Origin: Gammaproteobacteria bacterium
GTDB taxonomy: Bacteria; Pseudomonadota; Gammaproteobacteria; DSM-16500
Assembly: GCA_021325575.1 (NCBI GenBank)
Contig: JAJPGW010000010.1
Coordinates: 310,001-374,000, forward strand
Length of the DNA stretch: 64,000 nucleotides
Direction: 5' to 3'
The notes under the pieces were generated by a model. It worked only from the letters and a program-made list of their open reading frames with translations, did not search any database and was not told the DNA's origin. The position numbers and the translations under genes are program-made. Of this stretch, positions 50,914-60,873 are shown in pieces; the first letter of the stretch is position 1; each line of letters starts with the position of its first letter.

Positions 50914-52428
50914 ATGAAAAAAATATTCACTTATTGCGCTTTATGCTTATTTTTCTATTCTGGATTAGCAAATGCTTATATTTATTCAATGGTGCTTACC
51001 GGTAATGCCGATGGTAGTCAATGGAAATTACAACTGCCACCATCGGCGTCTACACTGGACTCCTATTTGACCAATGTAGCTCAAAATCACAATACCTTAT
51101 TTGGTGTTGGCATGTATGACTATGATGAGCCATCAATTTATGGATCCCGAAGTGATGATGGCGGCACCACTTGGTCGCCTGCCTACATGACTGGTGCGGG
51201 TTTTATTCTTTCAGGTATTGCAGGCAACGATAAGGGTTGGGTCTTGATTGGAAATAATAACATGGGTGGATATGATTATCCTTATATGCAATTTAGTCCT
51301 GATGGAGTCAATTGGAACTATGAGCATCCTCAACCACCATCTGATTGTGGTAATCTTTCCAGATTTTCAGGCATTGTAACTGATGGCACGCAGTTTGTTG
51401 CTACAGCTTTTTGTGATGAGATTTTTAGCCAACGACATGGTCAACCGGGAACATTAACCAGCACAGATGGTACTAACTGGAATTGGTCTTACAATATACC
51501 ACCCATCATGCAAAATAAAGATGCCAGTTTTAATTCTATTTTCTGGGATGGAAAAGAATTTTTAATTTTAGCGACAGAACCCGATAAAACGCCTGTGATC
51601 ATGAGTAGTCTCAATAATCATGATTGGACGATTATTAATGTACCTGCAGAAATTAAATCGTTAAATAGTATTTCGACGAGTGGCGATACGTGGTTAGCAA
51701 TAGGCACGTATGATAATAATGGCAAAAATGCGCCTGTTATTTTAAAAAGTAATGATCACGGGACAACTTGGAATTTGCAAAAAAACCTTCCTGAAAATAT
51801 CGTTCAATTAAATAGTATTAAACATAATGACACCGTCTGGACGATTGCAGCCAATGCATCTGCTGGTGGCAATAATACTGTGCCTGTGATTTTAGTCAGC
51901 AAAGATGCAACCAATTGGTCACAAGCGAGTTTGCCTTTTGCAATTTCAGGGCCTGCTGAAAAATCAGCTGTGAATGATTTGCTTTGGAGTGGCACGCAAT
52001 GGATCGCTGTTGGTGGTTATGATGCTGATGCAATAGGTTGCCGAGCACTGAAAAAAATTGGTTACTGGTACGGTCCACTGCAAGGGCCTACTCAAAAAAT
52101 TTCTGTCCAGGTTTTTGAGATTTCAAACACGGATATGAAAAAAAATGGCAAAAACGATTATGATATTAGGGGTGATATTCAGTATACCGATGATGGCGGT
52201 GGCACATTTGGATTTGGACCATTTTATGGAACTTGTAGTGACAATAATGATGGCTCGCTGCAATTTCAACTGAGTTTTAATAATGGTGCATCCATTGCCG
52301 GCGCTCGAAAAAGCACCACCGATAATATAGTAATCACAGGGGGTTGGCTGCCTGATTCATCTGGAGGTGGCGCAACTTATACTGGCCCGCTTTCGCCGCA
52401 TGATCCGGAGAAAAAATCAAAGAAGTAA
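50914..52428 (+). CDS. secreted Asp-box (BNR) beta-propeller protein
   Basis: A 504-residue exported protein with a signal peptide (about residues 1-21, ending GLANA). At least six Asp-box-like turns recur: SDDGGTTWSP, SPDGVNWNY, STDGTNWNW, SLNNHDWT, SNDHGTTWNL and SKDATNWSQ, as in sialidase-type propellers and photosystem assembly factor-like repeats. No sialidase active-site Arg triad is evident, so binding is more likely than catalysis. A separate C-terminal domain (about residues 400-490) is Gly-rich and ends KKSKK. Start at 50914 chosen for the signal peptide. Confidence 0.75.
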   Translation: MKKIFTYCALCLFFYSGLANAYIYSMVLTGNADGSQWKLQLPPSASTLDSYLTNVAQNHNTLFGVGMYDYDEPSIYGSRSDDGGTTWSPAYMTGAGFILSGIAGNDKGWVLIGNNNMGGYDYPYMQFSPDGVNWNYEHPQPPSDCGNLSRFSGIVTDGTQFVATAFCDEIFSQRHGQPGTLTSTDGTNWNWSYNIPPIMQNKDASFNSIFWDGKEFLILATEPDKTPVIMSSLNNHDWTIINVPAEIKSLNSISTSGDTWLAIGTYDNNGKNAPVILKSNDHGTTWNLQKNLPENIVQLNSIKHNDTVWTIAANASAGGNNTVPVILVSKDATNWSQASLPFAISGPAEKSAVNDLLWSGTQWIAVGGYDADAIGCRALKKIGYWYGPLQGPTQKISVQVFEISNTDMKKNGKNDYDIRGDIQYTDDGGGTFGFGPFYGTCSDNNDGSLQFQLSFNNGASIAGARKSTTDNIVITGGWLPDSSGGGATYTGPLSPHDPEKKSKK

Positions 52429-52527
52429 TTTGATTGGTGTCACTCAACCATTAGATTTCCTACCAAAGGCAGCAAGGCAAGCCAAAGCGCGTTTCCCTTC
52501 TGCTTTCCTCGTCGTCAAGAGCGCTAC

Positions 52528-52902
52528 TTAGGGTGCTGATTGGAAATGTGCTTTGGCTTTCTTTGCCGCCTTTGAGCGAGGGTGGTGCGATTTCGAGCGA
52601 GGGGTATGTAGAATCTGTTCGATTACGGTTGGTTCACGCTGAAGGAGCAGCAACAACACTTTGGCGGGCCCGTGAGGTTGGCGGTCGCCTTGTTCCCAGT
52701 GTTGCAAGGTGCGTGGGCTAAATCCGTATTTAGCTGCAAATTCAGTGCGTGTTAATTTCAAATTGGTGCGGATTGCTCTGACATTGATGTCGTCAGGAAT
52801 TTCAATTTTGTGAGTAATGCTTCCTTTTTTATTTCCACGCACGTATTGGAGGGCTTCATTCAGTCCTTGAATAATTTCGTTGCCAATGTTTCTCTTTTTC
52901 AT
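52528..52902 (-). CDS. HTH (Xre/NadS-type) antitoxin
   Basis: A 124-residue protein with a helix-turn-helix near residues 45-80 (VRAIRTNLKLTRTEFAAKYGFSPRTLQHWEQGDRQPHGPAKVLLLLL) preceded by a linker, the layout of HigA2/NadS-type antitoxins. The C-terminal tail is extended and basic (SKSHHPRSKAAKKAKAH), longer than usual. Its start overlaps the stop of a toxin remnant (ATATGA), giving a toxin-then-antitoxin order. Confidence 0.82.
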   Translation of the reverse strand: MKKRNIGNEIIQGLNEALQYVRGNKKGSITHKIEIPDDINVRAIRTNLKLTRTEFAAKYGFSPRTLQHWEQGDRQPHGPAKVLLLLLQREPTVIEQILHTPRSKSHHPRSKAAKKAKAHFQSAP

Positions 52903-53096
52903 ATTTTAAACCTCTTTTTACATTCAGATTTGATCATTTGAATAATTTTAATGAACAAAGCTTTTTGATCTGAAGTTAAATCTTCTTTGTCAGTTTTTCC
53001 AAAAACGGTTAGTGAAAAAACGGGTGCAGAATCATTATAAAAATAATATATCACTCTTAAGCCACCACGTTTACCTTTTCCTTTCCTGCCCCTTAG
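52899..53096 (-). pseudogene. truncated RelE/HigB-type toxin
   Basis: The minus-strand frame gives GRKGKGKRGGLRVIYYFYN, then SLTVFGKTDKEDLTSDQKALF and a helical end (IKIIQMIKSE), matching the C-terminal two-thirds of HigB2/RelE toxins with their GGxRxxY core. A stop (TGA at 53097-53099) and no start codon precede it, so the N-terminal part is lost. It overlaps the antitoxin start. Confidence 0.72.
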
Positions 53097-53217
53097 TCAA
53101 TGTGGGATATTTCAATTCAGATTAATCTGGGCAACATTTTTGTTATTAAAGAAGGGATTAATATGGGTTGTGCAAATGATGGAGAAGTAGAGCAGGAATA
53201 GAGGCAGAATCTTTTAA

Positions 53218-53291
<74 letters not shown>

Positions 53292-53325
53292 GGAAGGGGA
53301 AAGTATACCGTTTTTTTGGGGAAAG

Positions 53326-54135
53326 TCATCCGGTTGATTCGGATTTGCCGGGTTTGGAATCTTTTTTGCGGAGGAGTAGCCAGGTTAAGAGGCTGGCCAA
53401 AAAGATAAAAATGAGAAATTCAAAAGTGATGCGTAATCCAGTATAAAAAATATTCGACGGCAAGGCAGGCGTTGCAATGGCGCCTTTGGGCCAAGAGACA
53501 CCTACGGTAAAGCCTTGGCCCGGTTTTAAAATTTGACTCGTTGCAAAATAAATTTGATTAGGTGCAGCTTGGGTCACGGTAAAATTCTGTTCGCGCAAAC
53601 CTATTTTTCCAGTGAATCCCGCATAACGCAAAATGGGAGCAGAATCGGGCAGCGTCACAGTAGCTTCAGCTTTCATAATCGGAAAATCCCAATCATTGCC
53701 CGTGACATTCCAATATAGTTGATCCTGATCTTGCAAAATACTCAGCGCATGTAGCACATGATATTGCAGCACAAACGTATAATCGCCGGAAGGCAGCGCC
53801 ACTTCTTGCTGGCCAACATAAATCGTAAATTGATGGTCGACAAAATTAATATAATACGGCGCGGGTTTGTCATTTATTAAAATCTGCGTCACATGATATT
53901 GCGCGTCATGTTTCATGCCTTCACTGTCGATATAATTCTGAGGCAATCGTCTGGTGATACCGTGACGAATTTTATGTTGGTCCGCGTAAAGTTGAATGCG
54001 TTCTGTTACATCCAGCGAACCATCTTTGTTGACCAGGATCGTGCTCGAAAAATTCGAAATGGCTTCATCGCGATTTGCAGCAAACAGCGGATTCGCAAAC
54101 AATAGAAAAAGACTAAGCCAAAAAAGTTGTTTCAT
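53326..54135 (-). CDS. DUF2207-like membrane-anchored protein
   Basis: A 269-residue protein with a signal peptide (about residues 1-19), an exported beta domain and one C-terminal helix (about residues 230-252). DUF2207 features are visible: ISNFSSTILVNKDGSLDVTERI at the mature start, HGITRRLPQNY, and LYWNVTGNDWDFPI. Full DUF2207 proteins have a second membrane and cytoplasmic part of several hundred residues that is absent here. Function unknown. Confidence 0.75.
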   Translation of the reverse strand: MKQLFWLSLFLLFANPLFAANRDEAISNFSSTILVNKDGSLDVTERIQLYADQHKIRHGITRRLPQNYIDSEGMKHDAQYHVTQILINDKPAPYYINFVDHQFTIYVGQQEVALPSGDYTFVLQYHVLHALSILQDQDQLYWNVTGNDWDFPIMKAEATVTLPDSAPILRYAGFTGKIGLREQNFTVTQAAPNQIYFATSQILKPGQGFTVGVSWPKGAIATPALPSNIFYTGLRITFEFLIFIFLASLLTWLLLRKKDSKPGKSESTG

Positions 54136-54239
54136 GATAATGCCCTTCGTATTTGTATTTTAATAATCAGAAGGAAGAATAAAGATATTATACCAAAAAC
54201 CGGCAGGGCGATGAGGCCCCGCTAATGCTAATAAAAAGA

Positions 54240-55304
54240 TTAAACGCGAGAAATGGCCGAATCAGAACTGTTTAATAAATCAGCAATTACGATTATTGAG
54301 AACACTTGATGAACAACGCGAGTAGGGTGAACATGGTCCCAGAAAATATAGTCATCTGGATTCGCGCAAGGATCCTGACCCGCATCATAGGCTGAAGCCA
54401 CTCGATAGGCTTCAGAAATTGCAGGGGAATTCATCACTGCAGCGACAGCATTGGTATCTCGCACATGATGTTCCAGTAATAATTTCTTTAAAGCCACATT
54501 CAATTGCGCATAATTATTTTTAGGCGCCGTATAGCCACCCGCCCAGCAGGCATCCGCAATATTTTTAATATGCATATTATATTTTTGATTATATTTTTCT
54601 GGATCATTGATCATGTCATCAAAAATACTTCCCACATCAATCAGAGTAAAGTCATCGCCTTTGTAAGCATTTTTTAATTGCTGAATCGCCACCGCCAATT
54701 TTTCATTATGGGAAATCGTAAGATCATGCAAATTCTGTTTTTGCTGAGGTGTGACATTTTGCGCGTAAGGCGTTTTCGATAAATCCGGTAAATTTAAAAT
54801 TAAAAAATGCCGTCCGCCATTATTAATTAATTTAGTCATGACATCAGAAAGTTTGTTAACCACTTGAGTGGTGATCTGATCCACATTATCTGCACCATTT
54901 AAATAATCATTCGCTCCCATCCAAATCACAAAAAGGGTTTGGTCTTTCGCTGAAAATAAATGACTTAATTGATATTTGCCGAGTTCGTCTAAAAGATCAT
55001 AGGGTAAATTTTTCTTAAAAGGATTTCTTAATACTACGGTTGCGCCACCTACGGCATAATTAAGCGAAGAAGTATTATATTTAGTTAAATAATATTGAGC
55101 CATTGATTCAGCCCAAGTGGGTCCATTAGAAAAACGCCCATCATAGTAGGGTGGCGATTTTGGCATTAATTTAAAAAAACCATGGTAGAGATTGCCATTG
55201 TCAGTGAGGCTGTCGCCGAAAAAAATAATTTGTTTTGGAATATCAGCGAAAAGGGTGGTTGAAAAAGTGAGGAACAACAAAAAACATCCTAGAATTTGTT
55301 TCAT
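54240..55304 (-). CDS. secreted GDSL/SGNH esterase or lysophospholipase
   Basis: A 354-residue exported lipase-like enzyme with a signal peptide (about residues 1-20, ending TLFA). The four SGNH blocks are present: FFGDSLTDNG (Ser32), YAVGGA, WMGANDY and FWDHVHPT (Asp and His). The nearest well-known relatives are the Legionella PlaA-type GDSL enzymes that hydrolyse lysophospholipids and glycerolipids during infection. A Cys pair (DACWAGG and DPCANP) brackets the region before the Asp-His block. Ribosome site AAGGAAAATGC. Placed between rpoD and the tRNA. Confidence 0.9.
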   Translation of the reverse strand: MKQILGCFLLFLTFSTTLFADIPKQIIFFGDSLTDNGNLYHGFFKLMPKSPPYYDGRFSNGPTWAESMAQYYLTKYNTSSLNYAVGGATVVLRNPFKKNLPYDLLDELGKYQLSHLFSAKDQTLFVIWMGANDYLNGADNVDQITTQVVNKLSDVMTKLINNGGRHFLILNLPDLSKTPYAQNVTPQQKQNLHDLTISHNEKLAVAIQQLKNAYKGDDFTLIDVGSIFDDMINDPEKYNQKYNMHIKNIADACWAGGYTAPKNNYAQLNVALKKLLLEHHVRDTNAVAAVMNSPAISEAYRVASAYDAGQDPCANPDDYIFWDHVHPTRVVHQVFSIIVIADLLNSSDSAISRV

Positions 55305-55340
55305 GCATTTTCCTTAATAATATTTTATTTTGCTTTTACC

Positions 55341-55421
55341 CGTCATTGCGAGGAGTGTTTTTCACGCTGAAGCAATCTTCAAGAGATTGCTTCAGCGTAA
55401 AGAACACGCTTCGCAATGACG
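55341..55421. repeat. palindromic intergenic repeat, copy 5
   Basis: Starts CGTCATTGCGAGGAG, ends GCAATGACG, inner arms GAAGCAATCT and AGATTGCTTC. It lies just beyond the stop of rpoD on the minus strand, and could act as its 3' end signal. Confidence 0.85.
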
Positions 55422-55426
55422 GAAGC

Positions 55427-57265
55427 TTATTCTTGATCCTCCAAGAAGCTACGCAACTGCTCCGAACGCGACGGATGACGCAATTTGCGTAATGCTTTTG
55501 CTTCAGTCTGTCGAATGCGTTCGCGAGTCACATCAAACTGTTTGCCGACTTCTTCGAGCGTGTGATCCGTATTCATGTTAATACCAAAACGCATACGCAA
55601 CACTTTTGCCTCGCGCGGTGTCAGCGAATTTAAAATTTTCTGGGTTGCTTCGCTTAAACCACTGCTGGTGGCTGCTTCGATCGGAGATTCCTGATTGATA
55701 TCTTCGATAAAATCCCCTAAATGCGAATCTTCGTCATCACCGATTGGTGTTTCCATGGAAATCGGTTCTTTCGCAATTTTCAGGACTTTTCGAATTTTAT
55801 CTTCCGGTAAATCCATACGTTTGCTTAATTCCTCAGGCGTCGGTTCAACACCGGTTTCCTGCAACAATTGCCGTGAAATACGGTTTAATTTATTGATCGT
55901 TTCAATCATGTGCACTGGAATACGAATGGTGCGTGCTTGATCGGCGATCGAACGCGTAATGGCCTGACGAATCCACCAGGTTGCATACGTTGAAAATTTA
56001 TAACCGCGTTGATATTCGAATTTATCAACTGCTTTCATCAAACCAATGTTGCCTTCTTGAATTAAATCCAAAAATTGCAAGCCGCGATTGGTGTATTTTT
56101 TCGCGATGGAAATCACGAGACGTAAATTGGCTTCGACCATTTCTTTTTTCGCGCGTCGTGCTTTCGCTTCGCCAATCGACATGCGACGGTTCACTTCTTT
56201 GATTTCTGCAATCGTCATTTTCATTTGTTCTTGCAGGGCAACCAGTTTTTTCTGTGAACGCTGGATTTCGCCTAAATATTTTTCGAGATCAATATAATAA
56301 TTTTTGCTTTCGTGTTGCGTAAACCATTCCAGGTTGGTTTCATTGTTGATGAATGAACTGATGAAGGCTTTGCGCGGCATTTTTCCTTTGTTAACGCAAA
56401 GATTCATGATGTGACGTTCATGCATCCGAATTTCGTCAAGCAAGCTACGCATTTTGCGGGATAACTTATTAAATTGACGTGGCGCCAATTTAATGTCCAT
56501 AAAATACTTGGCCAACGCTTCGCGTTTTTGCAGGGTTTTTTTATGAGTGATGCCGTTTCTTTTTTCTGAGGCAATCGCATCCGTATATAATTTACGTAAT
56601 TCGGTAAAGCGCTCTTTGGCAATTTCAGGATCCGGTCCTGTTTCTTCGTCCAAGAATCCATCGCCGCCGGCTTCGCCTTCGCCGCCTTCTTCCTCTTCTT
56701 CGATGATGGCAACCGGTTTATCAATCGCGTCTTCATCGGCAAAAATATTCGGTTCCACATAACCGCTGATGATGTCACTTAAGCGATATTCGCCTCTTTC
56801 CACTTTGTCATAGTCTGCCAAAACATCCGCAATCATTTGAGGCTGGTAGGCGAGTGTCGTCAGCATCTGGTTCATGCCTTCTTCGATTCGCTTAGCAATC
56901 GCAATTTCGCCTTCGCGGGAGAGCAATTCAACACTGCCCATTTCACGCATATACATGCGGACTGGGTCGGTGGTGCGGCCAAATTCGCTGTCGACTGACG
57001 CGAGAGCGGTCGCGACTTCTTCGGCGGCGACTTCATCGGCTTCAGCGGCTTCATTATCAGCCAGTAACAATTCATTTTCTTCAGGCGCAGTTTCGCCGAC
57101 ACGGATACCCATGTCATTGATCATGCTGATAATATCTTCGATTTGTTCGGGATCGGCGATATCAGGTGGGAGATGGTCGTTGACTTCGGCGTAAGTTAAA
57201 TAACCTTGTTCTTTACCCCGGGCGATTAATTCTTTTAAGCGTGATCGTTGTTGCTCTTGATCCAT
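55427..57265 (-). CDS. rpoD: RNA polymerase primary sigma factor RpoD
   Basis: Housekeeping sigma70 of 612 residues. Region 1.1 at the start, 1.2 ([26 protein letters not shown]), a non-conserved spacer of about 230 residues with an acidic Glu-rich run ([14 protein letters not shown]), regions 2.1-2.4 ([45 protein letters not shown]), 3 and 4.2 ([31 protein letters not shown]; here RQTEAKAL). The Thr in RQTEAK follows the common gammaproteobacterial form. dnaG and rpsU, often upstream, are not adjacent. A TATAAT at 57304-57309 (minus) is a possible -10 box. Confidence 0.97.
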   Translation of the reverse strand: MDQEQQRSRLKELIARGKEQGYLTYAEVNDHLPPDIADPEQIEDIISMINDMGIRVGETAPEENELLLADNEAAEADEVAAEEVATALASVDSEFGRTTDPVRMYMREMGSVELLSREGEIAIAKRIEEGMNQMLTTLAYQPQMIADVLADYDKVERGEYRLSDIISGYVEPNIFADEDAIDKPVAIIEEEEEGGEGEAGGDGFLDEETGPDPEIAKERFTELRKLYTDAIASEKRNGITHKKTLQKREALAKYFMDIKLAPRQFNKLSRKMRSLLDEIRMHERHIMNLCVNKGKMPRKAFISSFINNETNLEWFTQHESKNYYIDLEKYLGEIQRSQKKLVALQEQMKMTIAEIKEVNRRMSIGEAKARRAKKEMVEANLRLVISIAKKYTNRGLQFLDLIQEGNIGLMKAVDKFEYQRGYKFSTYATWWIRQAITRSIADQARTIRIPVHMIETINKLNRISRQLLQETGVEPTPEELSKRMDLPEDKIRKVLKIAKEPISMETPIGDDEDSHLGDFIEDINQESPIEAATSSGLSEATQKILNSLTPREAKVLRMRFGINMNTDHTLEEVGKQFDVTRERIRQTEAKALRKLRHPSRSEQLRSFLEDQE

Positions 57266-57567
57266 AATCTCTTTGACCTATGTCGGTTAGGTAATAACCT
57301 GCTATTATAACCATTGTTTCTGTTTTGAACCAGAAGTATAGTCGAAAAATATAAAATGTGTTAATCAGCGGTGCATTTTTTTGACAGCATAGTAAGTGCT
57401 TACGCGAAACGAATTTTAGCTTTATAAACCTTGCTAGCATTAGCGAAAAAATTGCATCTCGATGGAGCGGCCGATTTTCCCATTGTGAAGGCATGAGATC
57501 ATAGAATTACTCCTGTATTATCAATAAATTAAACGATATTAATCGCCAAAGTGACCTGCTCAAAAAA

Positions 57568-57576
57568 TGATATAAT
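57568..57576 (+). promoter_or_regulatory. extended -10 promoter of the signalling operon
   Basis: TGATATAAT (TGN plus TATAAT) lies 81 bases before the kinase start; no good -35 is present at 17 bases. The 391-base gap 57266-57656 otherwise holds the rpoD promoter region (TATAAT at 57304-57309, minus) and no recognisable gene. Confidence 0.55.
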
Positions 57577-57656
57577 TGAAGGGTAACTACTATTATTAAA
57601 ACAAAGCATCTTTAATTCTTTTCACTGAATTGATTCCTGGAAAATCTAAGGACTCT

Positions 57657-59657
57657 ATGGGTGATAAAATAAGGGATAAAGAGATTGAAGATATTATAAA
57701 AGACCTTCAGCTTAAATTAGCAGAGAAGGATGAGATTATACGCGCCATTCAAAATGGTGAAGTGGATGTTCTAGTCAAAAAGAATCCTGAAAATAAAATA
57801 AATATTATTCCACTGAAGGGAGCCGAACTCACTTATCAGATTTTAATTGAATCAATGAATGAAGGTGCTGTTACCTTCATTAAAGATGGGACTATTGTTT
57901 ACTGCAATAAAAAATTTTCTGAATTTGTAAAACTGCCTCCAGAAAAAATTATCAATACAAAGATTTTCAACTATATCGAACTGAACAAGAGCAAGAGTGC
58001 CATACTGAAAGAGTTAAGCAAAAATAATATAAAAGAAATATTTTTATTAAAAGCGCATGACAACACTACTAAAACCGTGATTTTTTCTTGTAAGCAACTG
58101 CAGCTCAATAAAGTTAGCGCCACCACCATAGTAGTAACTGATTTATCAGAGATCCAAGAAGCAGAACAAAGATATTCTACCTTGGTTGATAATGCGAGCT
58201 GCGGAATCATAATTTATGATTTTAATGGCGTTGTTATCGAAGCAAATAAACAAGCTGAAAAAATATTAGGCCGTACAAAAAAACAAATGATTGGGTATGA
58301 CCTAAGAAATTTTATGCCTATGTCAGAACAAGAGTATGCAACAACGCAGCTTAAAAAATTAATAAATACTAATATTGTTGGACCTAATGATGCTCATTGG
58401 CTGCGCCCAAATGGAGAAATTAGAGACATCATTTACACAGCGACCCATATGATGTTTGGTGATAAAAAACTTTTATTAGGCATATTTAATGATGTTACTG
58501 AAAATAATCGTCTACGCTCTCAGGCATTATTAAACGACAAATTAGCTTCTGTTGGAACCATCGCAACGGGTATTGTTCATGAAATCAATAATCCACTAAC
58601 ATGGCTAACCTCAAATTTAGTGTATTTAAAAGAAAAACTAAAAAACTTGAAAAGCAGCGACATCAACCAAGAGAAACAAAGATTAAAATTTGAAGAAGTA
58701 ATCGATGAATCAATTGAAGGAAGTAATAAAATTAAAGAAATAATTCAAGATTTAAAAGGATTTTCACGCATAGATGATAAACACCTTGAACCTGTTGATA
58801 TTAATAAAATACTTGATTCAGCTATAAAAATGACAAATTTTCAATTTAAAAATCGCATACAAATTAATAAAGACTTCGATAGCAATATCCCTTCTTTACT
58901 ATTAAATAAAAACAAACTCCATCAAGTAGCTCTTAATTTGATTATAAACGCAACTCAATCCATGGATGAAAATAAAAAAAATAATACGATTTTAGTTAAG
59001 TCCTACCTCAGAAATAGTCACGTTTGTATTGATGTGGCTGATACAGGAAAAGGGATTGCACCTGAAATTCTGCCCAGAATATTTGAACCTTTTTTTACAA
59101 CTAAACCCGCAGGCGAAGGAACGGGTTTAGGACTTTCTCTTTGTTATGACATCTTAAAAAGTTTAGGTGGTAGTATTGATGTTAAAAGCGAGCTTGGAAT
59201 AGGATCGATTTTTACGGTGAGTTTACCTGTCCATGCAGATTATCAAAAAACACCAGAAAGGAAAAAATTAAAAGAAACCGATGCTGGCAAAAAAATACTT
59301 GTAATCTATGATGATCGTTACATATCAAATAAAATTAATGAGAGTCTAAAAAATTACTATGATCTTACCATCATTCAAAATGCGCGCAATGCCTTGCAGA
59401 CACTGGTTAAGAAACCAGATCAATTTGATTTGATTATATGTAATTTTGAGACGCCTGATATAGATGGTAAAGATCTTTATGAATTTACAGCTTCCCATAA
59501 TTCCAAACAGCGATTTATTTTTACTACCGATGCTTTAAAAAGCAAAGTTATCTCAAATTTTAGTAAAAATAAAAAAAATATTACTTTTATCAAAAATAAT
59601 TTCTTACCAAACCAATTATTAAATGCGGTTGATAAAATGCTGATTCAACAATATTAA
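57657..59657 (+). CDS. PAS-PAS histidine kinase with pseudo-receiver
   Basis: A 666-residue soluble kinase. A coiled coil (residues 5-40) leads to PAS1 (about 60-165), PAS2 (about 170-285; [25 protein letters not shown]), HisKA ([22 protein letters not shown], phospho-His near 305), HATPase ([26 protein letters not shown]) and a C-terminal receiver fold (about 555-665). In the receiver the phosphoacceptor Asp is replaced by Asn ([12 protein letters not shown]) though the Lys remains (FIKNN), so it is probably not phosphorylated. Start at 57657 has TAAGGACTCT; an upstream TTG at 57630 is less likely. First gene of a five-gene unit. Confidence 0.88.
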   Translation: MGDKIRDKEIEDIIKDLQLKLAEKDEIIRAIQNGEVDVLVKKNPENKINIIPLKGAELTYQILIESMNEGAVTFIKDGTIVYCNKKFSEFVKLPPEKIINTKIFNYIELNKSKSAILKELSKNNIKEIFLLKAHDNTTKTVIFSCKQLQLNKVSATTIVVTDLSEIQEAEQRYSTLVDNASCGIIIYDFNGVVIEANKQAEKILGRTKKQMIGYDLRNFMPMSEQEYATTQLKKLINTNIVGPNDAHWLRPNGEIRDIIYTATHMMFGDKKLLLGIFNDVTENNRLRSQALLNDKLASVGTIATGIVHEINNPLTWLTSNLVYLKEKLKNLKSSDINQEKQRLKFEEVIDESIEGSNKIKEIIQDLKGFSRIDDKHLEPVDINKILDSAIKMTNFQFKNRIQINKDFDSNIPSLLLNKNKLHQVALNLIINATQSMDENKKNNTILVKSYLRNSHVCIDVADTGKGIAPEILPRIFEPFFTTKPAGEGTGLGLSLCYDILKSLGGSIDVKSELGIGSIFTVSLPVHADYQKTPERKKLKETDAGKKILVIYDDRYISNKINESLKNYYDLTIIQNARNALQTLVKKPDQFDLIICNFETPDIDGKDLYEFTASHNSKQRFIFTTDALKSKVISNFSKNKKNITFIKNNFLPNQLLNAVDKMLIQQY

Positions 59658-59694
59658 CGGAGTATTTGCGACAACTAATGCGTGGGGTGTCATT

Positions 59695-60855
59695 ATGAAA
59701 ATAGAAACTTTTTATTATACAAAAAAAGACGGCTGGTCAATAAAGAATTTTCCAGAAATGGATTCTGAGAATACATTAGTACTCCTTTTCTGTGACCCTG
59801 AATATATTAATGATCCTACCCCCATTGATCAAATTGCAAAATCCTATCCTAAATCGAAAATCATGGGCTGTTCAACGGCGGGCGTCATTTTTGATTCTAA
59901 TATTTTGGATGGCATTATTTCTGTTGCCGTTCTTCGTTTTGAAAAAACCCAATTAGAAATTTCTCAACATTCAATTGAATCTGCAGAAGACTCTTTGAGA
60001 GTGGGCAAGGAAATCACACAGAAATTACTAAAACCTGAACTTCGCGGAATTTTTATCTTATCAGAAGGAACGAAAATTAACGGCACCGACCTAGTCAAAG
60101 GAATGGCTGAGGCAACACCGCTTAATAAAAATATCATCATCACTGGCGGTTTAGCGGGCGATGGGATTCATTTCAAAAAAACATGGGTCATTTATCAAGG
60201 AAAAATACTTCTTAACGCTGTTGTTGCGGTTGGTTTCTATGGTGATCATATCCAAATCGGCCATGCAGCATATGGGGGGTGGGATATTTTTGGCCCTGAA
60301 CGCGTGATCACACGTTCTGATAAAAATACATTGTATGAACTTAATGAACAACCCGCGCTTGAACTTTATAAAAGATATCTCGGAGAGAAAGCCGCAGGAC
60401 TTCCCAGTACGGGTCTTTTATATCCTCTAGCAATTCGTAAAAATTCAGATGATCAACATATTTTAGTTCGAACGATATTAGGGGTAGACGAGAAAGAACA
60501 ATCACTCACTTTTGCTGGTGAAATGCCGCTAGGTTACTCTGCACAACTGATGCGTGCAAACTTTGATAGATTAATTATGAGCGCTGGCGAAGCGGGAGTT
60601 GCCGCACGTAAGATGATAACTTCGAAGGAAACAAACGATCCAAATCATGTGATTTCAATTGCTGTGAGCTGTGTAGGTAGGAGATTAATTCTTGGCGAAA
60701 GAACAGAAGAAGAAACAGAGTCGGTATTAGAATCACTCCCTCCTGGCACTAAACAGATAGGTTATTATTCGTATGGCGAAATATCGCCTTTTTCAGATGG
60801 AACCTGTGATCTTCATAACCAAACCATGGCGCTAACGCTATTGTATGAAAGTTAA
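59695..60855 (+). CDS. FIST-domain sensory protein
   Basis: A 386-residue soluble protein with FIST N and FIST C halves. Features: SKIMGCSTAGVIFD near residue 56, GIFILSEGTKINGTDLVKGM near 120, IITGGLAGDG near 150, GYSAQLMRANFDRL near 284 and GAKQIGYYSYGEISP-like (TKQIGYYSYGEISPF) near 360. FIST proteins are thought to sense small ligands such as amino acids and sit beside kinases, as here between two. It lacks its own output domain. Confidence 0.88.
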   Translation: MKIETFYYTKKDGWSIKNFPEMDSENTLVLLFCDPEYINDPTPIDQIAKSYPKSKIMGCSTAGVIFDSNILDGIISVAVLRFEKTQLEISQHSIESAEDSLRVGKEITQKLLKPELRGIFILSEGTKINGTDLVKGMAEATPLNKNIIITGGLAGDGIHFKKTWVIYQGKILLNAVVAVGFYGDHIQIGHAAYGGWDIFGPERVITRSDKNTLYELNEQPALELYKRYLGEKAAGLPSTGLLYPLAIRKNSDDQHILVRTILGVDEKEQSLTFAGEMPLGYSAQLMRANFDRLIMSAGEAGVAARKMITSKETNDPNHVISIAVSCVGRRLILGERTEEETESVLESLPPGTKQIGYYSYGEISPFSDGTCDLHNQTMALTLLYES

Positions 60856-60873
60856 TTAAACGGTGAGGGTCTA

